Below, in pieces: positions 1 through 6,512 of a stretch of 6,855 nt of DNA. Each line of letters begins with the position of its first letter. Within the stretch, counting starts at the first letter, position 1. The DNA is from Thermoactinomycetaceae bacterium (GTDB lineage: Bacteria > Bacillota > Bacilli > Thermoactinomycetales > Thermoactinomycetaceae). Below the pieces are notes generated by a model. It saw nothing but the letters and a program-made list of their open reading frames with translations, was not told the origin of the DNA and did not search any database. Made by a program: the position numbers and the translations under genes. The stretch spans positions 1 to 6,855 of the forward strand of contig JANWJM010000073.1 in NCBI GenBank assembly GCA_025449475.1, in the 5' to 3' direction.

Positions 1-176
1 AATTGTTAGCAGCGAAAGATATCTACTTTGTACCATTTGGTCAGGATAATCCTCAAAAAAAGCCGAAATCAATGGTTGCTCGAATGGAATTGATTCCTGA
101 GACCTGTCTGTCTGCAATCAATGGACAACAATTTCAACCATTACTAGTTGAAAAATATCGTACTTTGACATCATAA
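1..176 (+). CDS. dpaB: Dipicolinate synthase subunit B, 3' end only
   Basis: The third forward frame is open from the first bases to a TAA at 174-176 and gives about 57 C-terminal residues; the 5' part lies outside the window. The segment YFVPFGQDNPQKKPKSMVA, followed by a tail reading QPLLVEKY, resembles the C-terminus of the flavoprotein-like B subunit of dipicolinate synthase (SpoVFB). With DpaA this subunit oxidises dihydrodipicolinate, or its precursor, to dipicolinic acid in the mother cell during sporulation. The spore core accumulates the product as the calcium chelate. The downstream genes asd, dapG and dapA supply its precursor and follow dpaB in B. subtilis, which supports the call. 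In B. subtilis the dpaAB promoter depends on sigma-K; that promoter would be outside this window. Confidence 0.88.
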   Translation, partial: LLAAKDIYFVPFGQDNPQKKPKSMVARMELIPETCLSAINGQQFQPLLVEKYRTLTS

Positions 177-177
177 T
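148..177 (+). promoter_or_regulatory. Candidate sigma-A promoter for asd-dapG-dapA
   Basis: TTGAAA at 148-153 and CATAAT at 172-177 each match the vegetative consensus at five of six positions and are 18 bases apart. They overlap the last codons and stop of dpaB. Transcription would begin near 184, giving a leader of about 75 bases. Such a promoter would let the lysine and cell-wall genes be expressed in growing cells independently of the sporulation-specific dpa genes. This is inferred from motif match only, and the region is AT-rich, so chance matches are possible. Confidence 0.45.
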
Positions 178-197
178 AGGATTTAGATTTTCTTTTT

Positions 198-241
198 GAA
201 CTGATTCGTCCCCCCTCAGGGGACCTCCTTCATATCGGTTC
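198..241 (+). promoter_or_regulatory. Two-stage stem-loop in the asd leader
   Basis: An outer stem pairs GAACTGAT (198-205) with ATCGGTTC (234-241), eight pairs including one G-U. An inner stem pairs GTCCCC (208-213) with GGGGAC (219-224) around a five-base loop. The structure ends about six bases before the AAAGGGG ribosome binding site of asd (247-253). No T-run follows, so it does not look like a normal intrinsic terminator. It may stabilise or control the asd message, or attenuate read-through from dpaB. The pairing is visible in the sequence; the function is inferred. Confidence 0.4.
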
Positions 242-260
242 TTGGGAAAGGGGAACAAAC

Positions 261-1295
261 ATGGCAAATAAAAAATATGTAGTTGCAGTAGTAGGAGCAA
301 CGGGAGCTGTTGGTCAACAGATGCTCAAATTGTTAGAGGCACGACAGTTTCCGATTGAAGAGTTAAGACCTCTCTCTTCCGCCCGTTCAGCAGGAAAAAC
401 GATTCAATTTCAGGGCAAGGAAGTTACGATTCAAGAAGCAACACCCGATGCGTTTACAGGTGTTGATATTGCCCTCTTTAGTGCAGGTGGAAGTGTGAGC
501 AAGCGTTTAGCGAAGGAAGCAGTCGAAAGGGGAGCTGTCGTCATTGATAATACCAATGCGTTTCGGATGTCGGAGGGAGTCCCTTTGGTTGTTCCGGAAG
601 TGAACAAAGAAGCGATTGCTACGCATCAGGGGATCATTTCCAATCCGAACTGCTCCACGATCCAGATGGTTCTCGCATTGAAGCCATTGTACCATCGCTA
701 TGGGATTGAACGAGTCATCGTATCCACATACCAGGCGGTTTCGGGGGCTGGATGGCGTGCGCAAGATGAATTAAAACGGCAAACAGAAGCCGTCTTGCAG
801 GGCAAAGAAGTGCCCAAAGAGGTCCTTCCAGTCGGTAGTCTTGATCGCCATTACCAAATGGCGTTTAATGTGATTCCACAAGTCGATGTAGCCGATCAAG
901 ATGGGTATACACTGGAAGAAATGAAAATGGTTCGCGAAACCAAAAAGATCTTTAACGACGATCAGCTGGGCATCACAGCAACGTGTGTGCGTGTTCCAGT
1001 GATGCGTGGGCATAGTGAATCGATCTATGTTGAATTAAAAGAGGAGTATCGCCTTGACGAGGTGAAAACACTACTCGCTCAACAAGAGGGAATTGTTGTA
1101 CAGGATGCAATTGAGGAACAACTTTATCCGATGCCACTCCAAGCAGCAGATCATTCAGAGGTATTTATTGGTCGGATTCGTCCGGACCTTCATCATCCCA
1201 GGGGTTTAAATTTATGGGTAGTTTCAGATAATTTACTAAAAGGTGCAGCAACCAATTCGATTCAAATTGCGGAAGCCCTCATTGAAAGTGAGTGA
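261..1295 (+). CDS. asd: Aspartate-semialdehyde dehydrogenase
   Basis: This cytoplasmic enzyme reduces L-4-aspartyl phosphate to L-aspartate 4-semialdehyde with NADPH, the branch-point step for lysine, diaminopimelate, threonine and methionine. The 344-residue product has the usual family length. The N-terminal Rossmann loop GATGAVG is at residues 12-18, and the catalytic cysteine lies in SNPNCST (Cys131). The substrate-binding VSGAGW is at 160-165. Arg244 and His251, in the segment VRVPVMRGHSE, fit the substrate-binding arginine and the general base. The C-terminal LWVVSDNLLKGAATNSIQIAE is also typical. The ATG at 261 lies seven bases after AAAGGGG. The gene is followed 19 bases later by dapG, whose product makes its substrate, so the two are almost certainly co-transcribed. 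No damage is seen. Confidence 0.97.
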   Translation: MANKKYVVAVVGATGAVGQQMLKLLEARQFPIEELRPLSSARSAGKTIQFQGKEVTIQEATPDAFTGVDIALFSAGGSVSKRLAKEAVERGAVVIDNTNAFRMSEGVPLVVPEVNKEAIATHQGIISNPNCSTIQMVLALKPLYHRYGIERVIVSTYQAVSGAGWRAQDELKRQTEAVLQGKEVPKEVLPVGSLDRHYQMAFNVIPQVDVADQDGYTLEEMKMVRETKKIFNDDQLGITATCVRVPVMRGHSESIYVELKEEYRLDEVKTLLAQQEGIVVQDAIEEQLYPMPLQAADHSEVFIGRIRPDLHHPRGLNLWVVSDNLLKGAATNSIQIAEALIESE

Positions 1296-1314
1296 TTAAA
1301 AGAGGGGATCTTGG

Positions 1315-2532
1315 ATGAATATATTGGTGCAAAAGTTTGGAGGAACCTCTGTCGCTACCAAAGAGATGCGGAACCTTGTTTTGCATCATATTCGACGTGA
1401 ACGGAACAAAGGGTATCGTTTGGTTGTGGTGATCTCAGCGATGGGGAGGCGGGGAGATCCATATGCAACCGATACGTTTCTGGATTTAGTGAACATGGAG
1501 GGTGCGGGACTTGAAGCGCGCGAGCAGGATTTGCTTGTCAGTTGTGGAGAGATTATTTCTGCTGCACATCTATCCAGTTTACTGAATCAACATGAGATCC
1601 GTAATTGTATCTTGACAGGTGGACAAGCGGGCATTATCACAAATCGTCAATTTACAAATGCTCAAATCCAAACTTTGAATCCAAAGCGTATTTTAGAAGA
1701 GTTAGAATTGGAAAAAGTGGTGATTGTAACAGGTTTTCAAGGGCAATCCCGAGACGGGGAAATGACCACACTGGGAAGAGGTGGGAGTGATACGACTGCC
1801 ACTGCATTGGGGGTCGCTTTATCTGCGGAAAGAGTCGATATTTATACCGATGTGAATGGAATTATGACAGCGGATCCAACCATTGTTCATGATGCAACCC
1901 CGTTGGAAGAGGTCACTTACACCGAAATGTGTAATTTTGCTTTTCAAGGGGCAAAAGTGATCCATCCTCATGCCGTGGAGATTGCGATGCAGTCCAATTT
2001 ACCGATCTGTGTTCGTTCCGTAGTTTCGGATCAGCCGGGAACATTTGTGGTCAGCCGAGACGATAAGGGACGATTCACAGCTGATTGGCAGCATCGGATC
2101 ATCACAGGTGTTACACAGATGGCCAATCTAACTCAGATTAAGGTCCCAACACGACGAGAACAAATGGATATACAATTGAAAGTGTTCAAGTCGATGGCGG
2201 AAAATGGAATCAGTGTCGATTTTATCAATGTGAATCCAAGTGAAATCGCTTATACTGTTTATGACGATTTAGCCGATCAAGCAGAGCGAATTTTGCGCGA
2301 TATGGAAATGGAACCAAAACTCTGTCGGCATTGTGCGAAAGTTTCTGTGATCGGAGCAGGAATCGCGGGTGTACCTGGGGTAATGGCAAAGATTGTAGAA
2401 GCCCTGACAGAGGAAGATATTCAAATCTATCAATCAGCTGATTCCCATACTACCATTTGGGTTTTGGTGCGTGGTGAGGATATGGCTCGTTCGGTACGGG
2501 CGCTACACCGGAAATTTGGTTTACATCAATAA
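1315..2532 (+). CDS. dapG: Aspartate kinase, DapG-type (aspartokinase I)
   Basis: The product phosphorylates L-aspartate with ATP, the first step of the aspartate pathway. The 405-residue protein has an amino-acid kinase domain at about 1-240, with KFGGTSVA at 7-14, GRGGSDTTA at 155-163 and YTDVNGIMTADP at 177-188. Two ACT regulatory domains follow at about 262-335 and 341-405. The second contains SADSHTTIWVLV. Position between asd and dapA matches dapG of B. subtilis, the isozyme inhibited by meso-diaminopimelate; the same effector is inferred here from synteny and not from a visible binding residue. The ATG at 1315 has AGAGGGG just upstream (1301-1306 region). No lysine riboswitch precedes it. 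An ordinary intact gene. Confidence 0.95.
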   Translation: MNILVQKFGGTSVATKEMRNLVLHHIRRERNKGYRLVVVISAMGRRGDPYATDTFLDLVNMEGAGLEAREQDLLVSCGEIISAAHLSSLLNQHEIRNCILTGGQAGIITNRQFTNAQIQTLNPKRILEELELEKVVIVTGFQGQSRDGEMTTLGRGGSDTTATALGVALSAERVDIYTDVNGIMTADPTIVHDATPLEEVTYTEMCNFAFQGAKVIHPHAVEIAMQSNLPICVRSVVSDQPGTFVVSRDDKGRFTADWQHRIITGVTQMANLTQIKVPTRREQMDIQLKVFKSMAENGISVDFINVNPSEIAYTVYDDLADQAERILRDMEMEPKLCRHCAKVSVIGAGIAGVPGVMAKIVEALTEEDIQIYQSADSHTTIWVLVRGEDMARSVRALHRKFGLHQ

Positions 2533-2551
2533 GCTGCGTAATGATATAAAT

Positions 2552-2560
2552 GAAGGAGAG
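2552..2560 (+). promoter_or_regulatory. Ribosome binding site that fixes the dapA start
   Basis: GAAGGAGAG lies six bases before the ATG at 2567. The reading frame stays open upstream to 2471 inside dapG, but only this site has a proper Shine-Dalgarno sequence, and only this start gives the family's normal N-terminus. Confidence 0.85.
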
Positions 2561-2566
2561 TACTCT

Positions 2567-3439
2567 ATGTTTGGACAATTAATTACCGCGATGATTACTC
2601 CTTTTACTGAGGAGAATCAGATCGACTGGGGCAGTATCGAAAAAATCGTTGAACGTTTGATTGCTACAGGTACTGACTCGATTGTCGTAGTGGGAACTAC
2701 TGGAGAATCTCCCACTCTCTCTCATGAGGAAAAGATTCAACTTTATCGCTTTGTCGTCGATCGGGCCAAAGGTCGTGCCAAAGTGATTGCAGGGACGGGA
2801 AATAACGATACCCTCCAAACCATTGCGCTGACCAAAGAGGCGGAACAATGCGGGGTGGATGGGTGTTTACTTGTTGTTCCATATTACAATAAGCCATCCC
2901 AAGTAGGGCTCTATCAACATTTTGCGGCGATTGCCAAAGAGACATCCTTACCCATCATGCTCTACAACATCCCCGGGCGAACAGGAGTCAATATGTCCGT
3001 TGATACAATGGCTCGGTTAAGTCAGCTGGACAATGTTGTCGCTATTAAGGAGTCGAGTGGCGATATTGATCAGATTACGCAATTGGTTGCTGCGGTAGAT
3101 GAAAGCATAGTTGTTTATAGCGGTGATGATTCAATGTTGCTTCCAACCCTGTCGGTGGGAGGTGGCGGTGTTGTAAGCGTAGCAAGCCATCTAGTGGGAG
3201 ATCAGATCAAGAGATTGATCGAAGCGTTTCAAGGTGGGAATGTACGCGAAGCAATTCAAATCAATCAACAGCTCTACCCTATTTTTAAAGGACTGTTTAT
3301 AACGAGCAATCCTGTTCCTCTCAAATACGCGCTATCGCAATTCAACTTCTGTCATTCGTATGTAAGACCTCCACTTGCTGAATTGAGTGAGGAAGAAAAA
3401 GTTTCTGTGGATCAATGGCTTAAGAAAATCGAGATGTAA
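2567..3439 (+). CDS. dapA: 4-hydroxy-tetrahydrodipicolinate synthase
   Basis: This cytoplasmic TIM-barrel lyase condenses pyruvate with aspartate semialdehyde, committing carbon to lysine, meso-diaminopimelate and, in spores, dipicolinate. From the ATG at 2567 the protein has 290 residues, the normal family length. It begins MFGQLITAMITPF, as DapA proteins do. GTTGES at 43-48 binds the pyruvate carboxylate. Tyr133 and Arg138 in MLYNIPGRTG are the proton-relay and substrate residues, and Lys161 in AIKESSGD forms the Schiff base. The segment GDDSMLLPTLSVGGGGVVS at 186-204 is typical. The tail, about 246-270, is less canonical: the usual glycine-containing stretch before VRPPL reads LSQFNFCHSY. 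The gene starts 34 bases after dapG and ends at a strong terminator, so it closes the operon. Confidence 0.96.
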   Translation: MFGQLITAMITPFTEENQIDWGSIEKIVERLIATGTDSIVVVGTTGESPTLSHEEKIQLYRFVVDRAKGRAKVIAGTGNNDTLQTIALTKEAEQCGVDGCLLVVPYYNKPSQVGLYQHFAAIAKETSLPIMLYNIPGRTGVNMSVDTMARLSQLDNVVAIKESSGDIDQITQLVAAVDESIVVYSGDDSMLLPTLSVGGGGVVSVASHLVGDQIKRLIEAFQGGNVREAIQINQQLYPIFKGLFITSNPVPLKYALSQFNFCHSYVRPPLAELSEEEKVSVDQWLKKIEM

Positions 3440-3442
3440 CTC

Positions 3443-3473
3443 AAAAACTCAGCCAAAGGTGCTGAGTTTTTTT
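3443..3473 (+). terminator. Intrinsic terminator of the asd-dapG-dapA unit
   Basis: AAAAACTCAGC (3443-3453) pairs perfectly over 11 bases with GCTGAGTTTTT (3461-3471) around a seven-base loop, and seven T residues run through 3467-3473. It begins four bases after the dapA stop codon. Confidence 0.92.
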
Positions 3474-3490
3474 ATGGGTTGTTTTTTTTA

Positions 3491-3520
3491 TTGCATACTG
3501 ATTTTACAATCGTATATAAT
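3491..3520 (+). promoter_or_regulatory. Promoter of the RNase J gene
   Basis: A perfect TATAAT at 3515-3520 lies 18 bases after a weak -35 element, TTGCAT, at 3491-3496. Transcription would begin near 3527 and give a leader of about 56 bases. The promoter follows the dapA terminator directly, which makes the RNase J gene a separate transcription unit. The -35 matches the consensus at only three positions, so the call rests mainly on the -10 and on location. Confidence 0.65.
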
Positions 3521-3567
3521 AGACGCAAGTGAAATATGTGCGGTTTAGGGTGATTGACAATTCAATA

Positions 3568-3585
3568 TAGGAGGTTGCTTGTTTG
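3568..3585 (+). promoter_or_regulatory. Ribosome binding site and TTG start of RNase J
   Basis: TAGGAGG at 3568-3574 is a near-ideal Shine-Dalgarno sequence, eight bases before TTG at 3583-3585. No in-frame ATG occurs until codon 24, which lies inside the conserved beta-lactamase fold, so the TTG start is well supported. Confidence 0.85.
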
Positions 3586-5253
3586 ACAAAAAACCAACGG
3601 GAGAAGTTAAGTATCTTTGCTCTCGGGGGTTTGGATGAAATCGGAAAAAATATGTATGTTGTTCAATATGGTCATGATATTGTTGTGATCGATTCAGGAT
3701 TGATGTTTCCAGAAGAAGATATGTTGGGGATCGATATCGTGATTCCGGATATCAGCTATCTTGTGGAACATCAAGAGAAAGTACGTGGAATTCTTTTAAC
3801 GCACGGACATGAGGATCATATTGGAGGACTACCTTATATATTGCGTAAAATTAATGTTCCCATCTATGCAACCAAGTTAACCATGGGTTTAGTGGAACAT
3901 AAACTACGTGAAGCTCATTTGTTACAGAATACGAAACGGATTGTCGTCGATAAACATTCTGAAGTGAGACTCGGGGTTTTTAAAGCGAGCTTTTTTCATA
4001 CCAATCACAGCATTCCAGACTCAGTTGGAGTGTGCCTGGAGACACCCGAAGGAATTGTTGTCCATACAGGCGATTTTAAATTTGATATGTCGCCTGTGAA
4101 TGGAAACTTTGCGGATATGCATAAAATGGCGGAAATTGGAAAAAAAGGAGTTTTATGCCTTCTATCCGATAGTACCAATGCTGAACGACCCGGTTTTACG
4201 GGTTCCGAACGGCAAGTCGGAGAAGAGATCAATGAGATTTTTCGTAAGGCTCGACAACGCATTATTGTGGCCACCTTTGCCTCCAATATTCATCGCATTC
4301 AGCAAGTAGTTGATGCATGCCATATGTATGGACGGAAATTAGCTGTGGTAGGTCGCAGTATGGTGAATGTCGTGAATATTGCTTCAGATTTGGGTTATTT
4401 AAAAATCCCATCCGATCTGATTATTGACTTGGATGAGATTAATCGATTGCCATTGGATCAAGTGGCTGTGATCTCGACAGGAAGTCAAGGCGAAGCAATG
4501 TCCGCATTAACACGTATGGCGAATGCAGCCCATCGAAAAGTGGAAATCCTTCCAGGCGATACTGTGATTATTGCTGCAACCCCCATTCCAGGCAATGAAC
4601 GTTTAATCGGACGTACCGTTGATCAGCTCTTTCGTATTGGTGCAAACGTGATCTATAGCACAACCTCTCATGTCCATGTATCAGGTCATGGGGCTCAAGA
4701 AGACCTGAAGTTAATGTTAAATCTGATGAAACCAAAATATTTTATTCCGATTCATGGCGAATATCGTATGTTACTCGCCCATGCCAAACTTGCCGAGTCA
4801 GTGGGTGTAGACCCAGAGCATATTTTTATTTGTGAGAATGGGGACATAGTTGAGTTTTCAGATGGAAAAGCTAGCTTTGGTCCCAAGGTCTACACCGGTA
4901 AAGTATTGATTGATGGACTAGGTATTGGAGACGTAGGGAATATTGTTTTAAGAGACCGCAAACTACTTTCACAAGACGGAATTTTAGTTGTTGTTGTCAC
5001 CCTAAGTAAAGCAAATGGGACCATTTTATCAGGGCCCGATATCATTTCACGAGGATTCGTCTATGTTCGTGAATCCGAAAAACTTTTAGACGAAGCTAAT
5101 AAAATTGTTTATCACACGATGGAACGATGCCTGCAAGAACAAGTCAGTGAATGGGCATCACTCAAAACGAGTGTGCGAGACGCACTTAGTAAATTTCTCT
5201 ATGAAAAAACGCGACGTCGACCGATGATCTTACCGATTATCATGGAGGTATGA
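3583..5253 (+). CDS. rnj: Ribonuclease J (metallo-beta-lactamase/beta-CASP)
   Basis: This two-metal RNase acts as a 5'-to-3' exonuclease and endonuclease in mRNA decay and in rRNA and 5'-end maturation in Firmicutes. The 556-residue protein has the full family layout. It opens with FALGGLDEIGKNMYVVQY, and the metal motif HGHEDH is at 74-79. Further ligands are His142 in TNHSIPDS and Asp164 in HTGDFKFD, and the beta-CASP core contains TFASNIHR at 231-238. HVSGHG is at 365-370 and IHGEYRM at 390-396. A C-terminal domain ends in RRRPMILPIIMEV. Position after dapA is that of rnjB (ymfA, RNase J2) in B. subtilis, but all metal ligands are intact and the C-terminus is very like J1, so the J1/J2 label is left open. 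The gene has its own promoter and terminator. Confidence 0.93.
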   Translation: MTKNQREKLSIFALGGLDEIGKNMYVVQYGHDIVVIDSGLMFPEEDMLGIDIVIPDISYLVEHQEKVRGILLTHGHEDHIGGLPYILRKINVPIYATKLTMGLVEHKLREAHLLQNTKRIVVDKHSEVRLGVFKASFFHTNHSIPDSVGVCLETPEGIVVHTGDFKFDMSPVNGNFADMHKMAEIGKKGVLCLLSDSTNAERPGFTGSERQVGEEINEIFRKARQRIIVATFASNIHRIQQVVDACHMYGRKLAVVGRSMVNVVNIASDLGYLKIPSDLIIDLDEINRLPLDQVAVISTGSQGEAMSALTRMANAAHRKVEILPGDTVIIAATPIPGNERLIGRTVDQLFRIGANVIYSTTSHVHVSGHGAQEDLKLMLNLMKPKYFIPIHGEYRMLLAHAKLAESVGVDPEHIFICENGDIVEFSDGKASFGPKVYTGKVLIDGLGIGDVGNIVLRDRKLLSQDGILVVVVTLSKANGTILSGPDIISRGFVYVRESEKLLDEANKIVYHTMERCLQEQVSEWASLKTSVRDALSKFLYEKTRRRPMILPIIMEV

Positions 5254-5273
5254 TTGGAAGTCGATTTTTAGAT

Positions 5274-5316
5274 GCCGCAATCCCTTGATATGAAAGGGGT
5301 TGTGGCTTCTGTGTTT
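5274..5316 (+). terminator. Terminator of the RNase J gene
   Basis: GCCGCAATCCCTT (5274-5286) pairs over 13 bases, with two G-U wobbles, with AAGGGGTTGTGGC (5294-5306) around a seven-base loop. The moderately T-rich TTCTGTGTTT follows. It starts about 20 bases after the RNase J stop. The other strand has no T-run after the stem, so it should not terminate the opposing recombinase transcript. Confidence 0.75.
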
Positions 5317-5332
5317 CATCAAGGCTGGAGGA

Positions 5333-5366
5333 TGCTAACATTTTGCTAACCTTTAGTCTGCTAAAG
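5333..5366. repeat. TGCTAA repeats and dyad beside the recombinase stop
   Basis: TGCTAAC occurs at 5333-5339 and 5344-5350, 11 bases apart and so about one helical turn. A variant, TGCTAAA, is at 5359-5365. The last copy overlaps a perfect dyad, CTTTAGTCTGCTAAAG (5351-5366), which includes the recombinase stop codon. Short direct repeats next to the 3' end of a tyrosine recombinase gene are where arm-type integrase sites and the element's attachment end are normally found. The repeats are seen directly; a role as Int-binding sites or as part of attL is inferred. No second att copy is present in the window for comparison. Confidence 0.45.
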
Positions 5367-6512
5367 CGATTGTTTTGTATTGACCAAGTTAATAGCTTGA
5401 TCTAATTTGTCGGCTGCCTGTTGTTGCATAGTTGGCGTAACATGGCTATAGGTATCCATCGTAATGGAAATACTCGAATGCCCCAATCTTTCCGCAACCA
5501 CTTTTGGATTTTCACCAAGAAGCAACAGCAGAGTAGCATGGGTGTGACGAAGCGCATGGAATTTTATTTTTGGGAAATCGTATTTTTCAATGACATAATT
5601 TAAATCTCTGTTAAGATCGCCTAGATCAAGAGGTGTACCTACATTGTTACATACGACTAAGTCAAAATCCTGAAATCCTTTGCCAAGGCGCGATTTCATT
5701 TCGTTTAGCTGAGCTTTTCGTTTTTTTAGACTGGATACAACGAAGTCTGAAAGAGAGATGAGTCTCTTGGAACCAAATGTTTTTGTATCATCAAAAGTTA
5801 ATTTGCCATTGTCATCTTTGATAAGAGTACGACGAACGCTAATTCGCTTTGTTTCAAGATCAATGTCTTTCCATTGGAGACCAAGTATCTCTCCTTTTCT
5901 CATTCCCGTGAAAATTGCTAAAACATATGCAATGTATAAACGCCTATTTTGAACAACTGATAAGAAACGTTTAGCTTCATCAATAGTCCAAGTTTGTACT
6001 TCTTTTCTTTCAATTCTTGGAGACCGAACAAGAGTGGTTACATTTTTGTTTACCACTTCCCACTCGTGTGCTGTTCGAAGTGTTTTACATAAAATGGCAT
6101 GCATGTGTTTTATGTAGCTACCAGAATAACCTTCTTTCGCTTTTTGATTGTAAAATTTTTGGATAATCATTGATGTCAATTTTTGTAGCTCATAATGTCC
6201 AAGATTTGGGATGATATGTTTTCGAATGATATTGATCTGTGTTCTGTAAGTTGTGGGGCGAATTGTTTGTTTTTCGTGTTCTTCCATAAATTCCAAAATA
6301 AAATCCTTCAATCGTATTTTGGAAGGTTCAATATATTGTTCATTCTCAATCTGTGTAATCAGTTCAGCACATGCTTTTTCTGCTTCCTTTTTTGTTTTAA
6401 AGCCTCCTTTGAATTTCTGTTTTCTCTTTCCGGTGTGATCCTTTCCGATATCGACTGAGATTGCTTGGCATGCGGGGGACGGGTCGAGCGGAACGGGCAA
6501 TCGCAAGAGCAT
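5361..6512 (-). CDS. Phage-type tyrosine recombinase (integrase), 5' end replaced
   Basis: Site-specific recombinase of the lambda-Int/Tn916-ICEBs1 type. The arm-binding N-terminal domain remains from SVDIGKDHTGKRKQ (about 6458 downward), with GGFKTKKEAEKA. A core-binding helical domain lies at about 6310-6040 and the catalytic domain after that. All active-site residues are present: Arg of TGMRKGE (codon 5898-5900), Lys of DTKTFGSKR (5781-5783), His and Arg of HALRH (5556-5558, 5547-5549), His of LGHSSI (5478-5480) and Tyr of DTYSHV (5448-5450). Upstream of about 6458 the frame continues in the antisense of an amidase gene and stays open back to a TTG at 6554. The listed end is the only ATG there. 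Neither start has a Shine-Dalgarno sequence. The native first 15-25 residues and promoter are therefore missing, and function is doubtful. The rest has no frameshift or stop. Confidence 0.85.
   Translation of the reverse strand: MLLRLPVPLDPSPACQAISVDIGKDHTGKRKQKFKGGFKTKKEAEKACAELITQIENEQYIEPSKIRLKDFILEFMEEHEKQTIRPTTYRTQINIIRKHIIPNLGHYELQKLTSMIIQKFYNQKAKEGYSGSYIKHMHAILCKTLRTAHEWEVVNKNVTTLVRSPRIERKEVQTWTIDEAKRFLSVVQNRRLYIAYVLAIFTGMRKGEILGLQWKDIDLETKRISVRRTLIKDDNGKLTFDDTKTFGSKRLISLSDFVVSSLKKRKAQLNEMKSRLGKGFQDFDLVVCNNVGTPLDLGDLNRDLNYVIEKYDFPKIKFHALRHTHATLLLLLGENPKVVAERLGHSSISITMDTYSHVTPTMQQQAADKLDQAINLVNTKQSL

Noticed and set aside
165..193. Perfect TTGACA at 165-170 as the asd -35 element
   Set aside because: At 17-18 bases downstream the sequence is a T-run with no acceptable -10. 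The TTGAAA/CATAAT pair fits better.
208..224. Intrinsic terminator after dpaB
   Set aside because: The GC-rich stem is followed by CTCCTTC and not a T-run, so it is listed as a leader structure instead.
177..260. Lysine riboswitch or T-box ahead of asd
   Set aside because: The spacer is only 84 bases, too short for either, and no T-box sequence or lysine-element motifs are seen.
507..1013. Reverse-strand frames within asd
   Set aside because: They are shadows of a highly conserved gene and have no similarity to known proteins that I recognise and no translation signals.
2119..2532. Internal start making a separate aspartokinase beta subunit, as in B. subtilis lysC
   Set aside because: The in-frame ATG at about 2119 has no Shine-Dalgarno sequence before it, and the synteny is that of dapG, not lysC.
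2471..2566. Longer dapA frame starting inside dapG
   Set aside because: The extra 32 residues overlap dapG coding sequence and lack a ribosome binding site. The ATG at 2567 has GAAGGAGAG and the family's standard N-terminus.
3554..3582. Second promoter at TTGACA (3554-3559) before RNase J
   Set aside because: A properly spaced -10 would fall inside the ribosome binding site or start region, and none resembles TATAAT.
6195..6458. 87-residue forward frame rich in Phe, Cys and Ser
   Set aside because: It is the antisense of the integrase core-binding and N-terminal domains, with no ribosome binding site. The hydrophobic look comes from reverse-complemented Lys/Glu codons.
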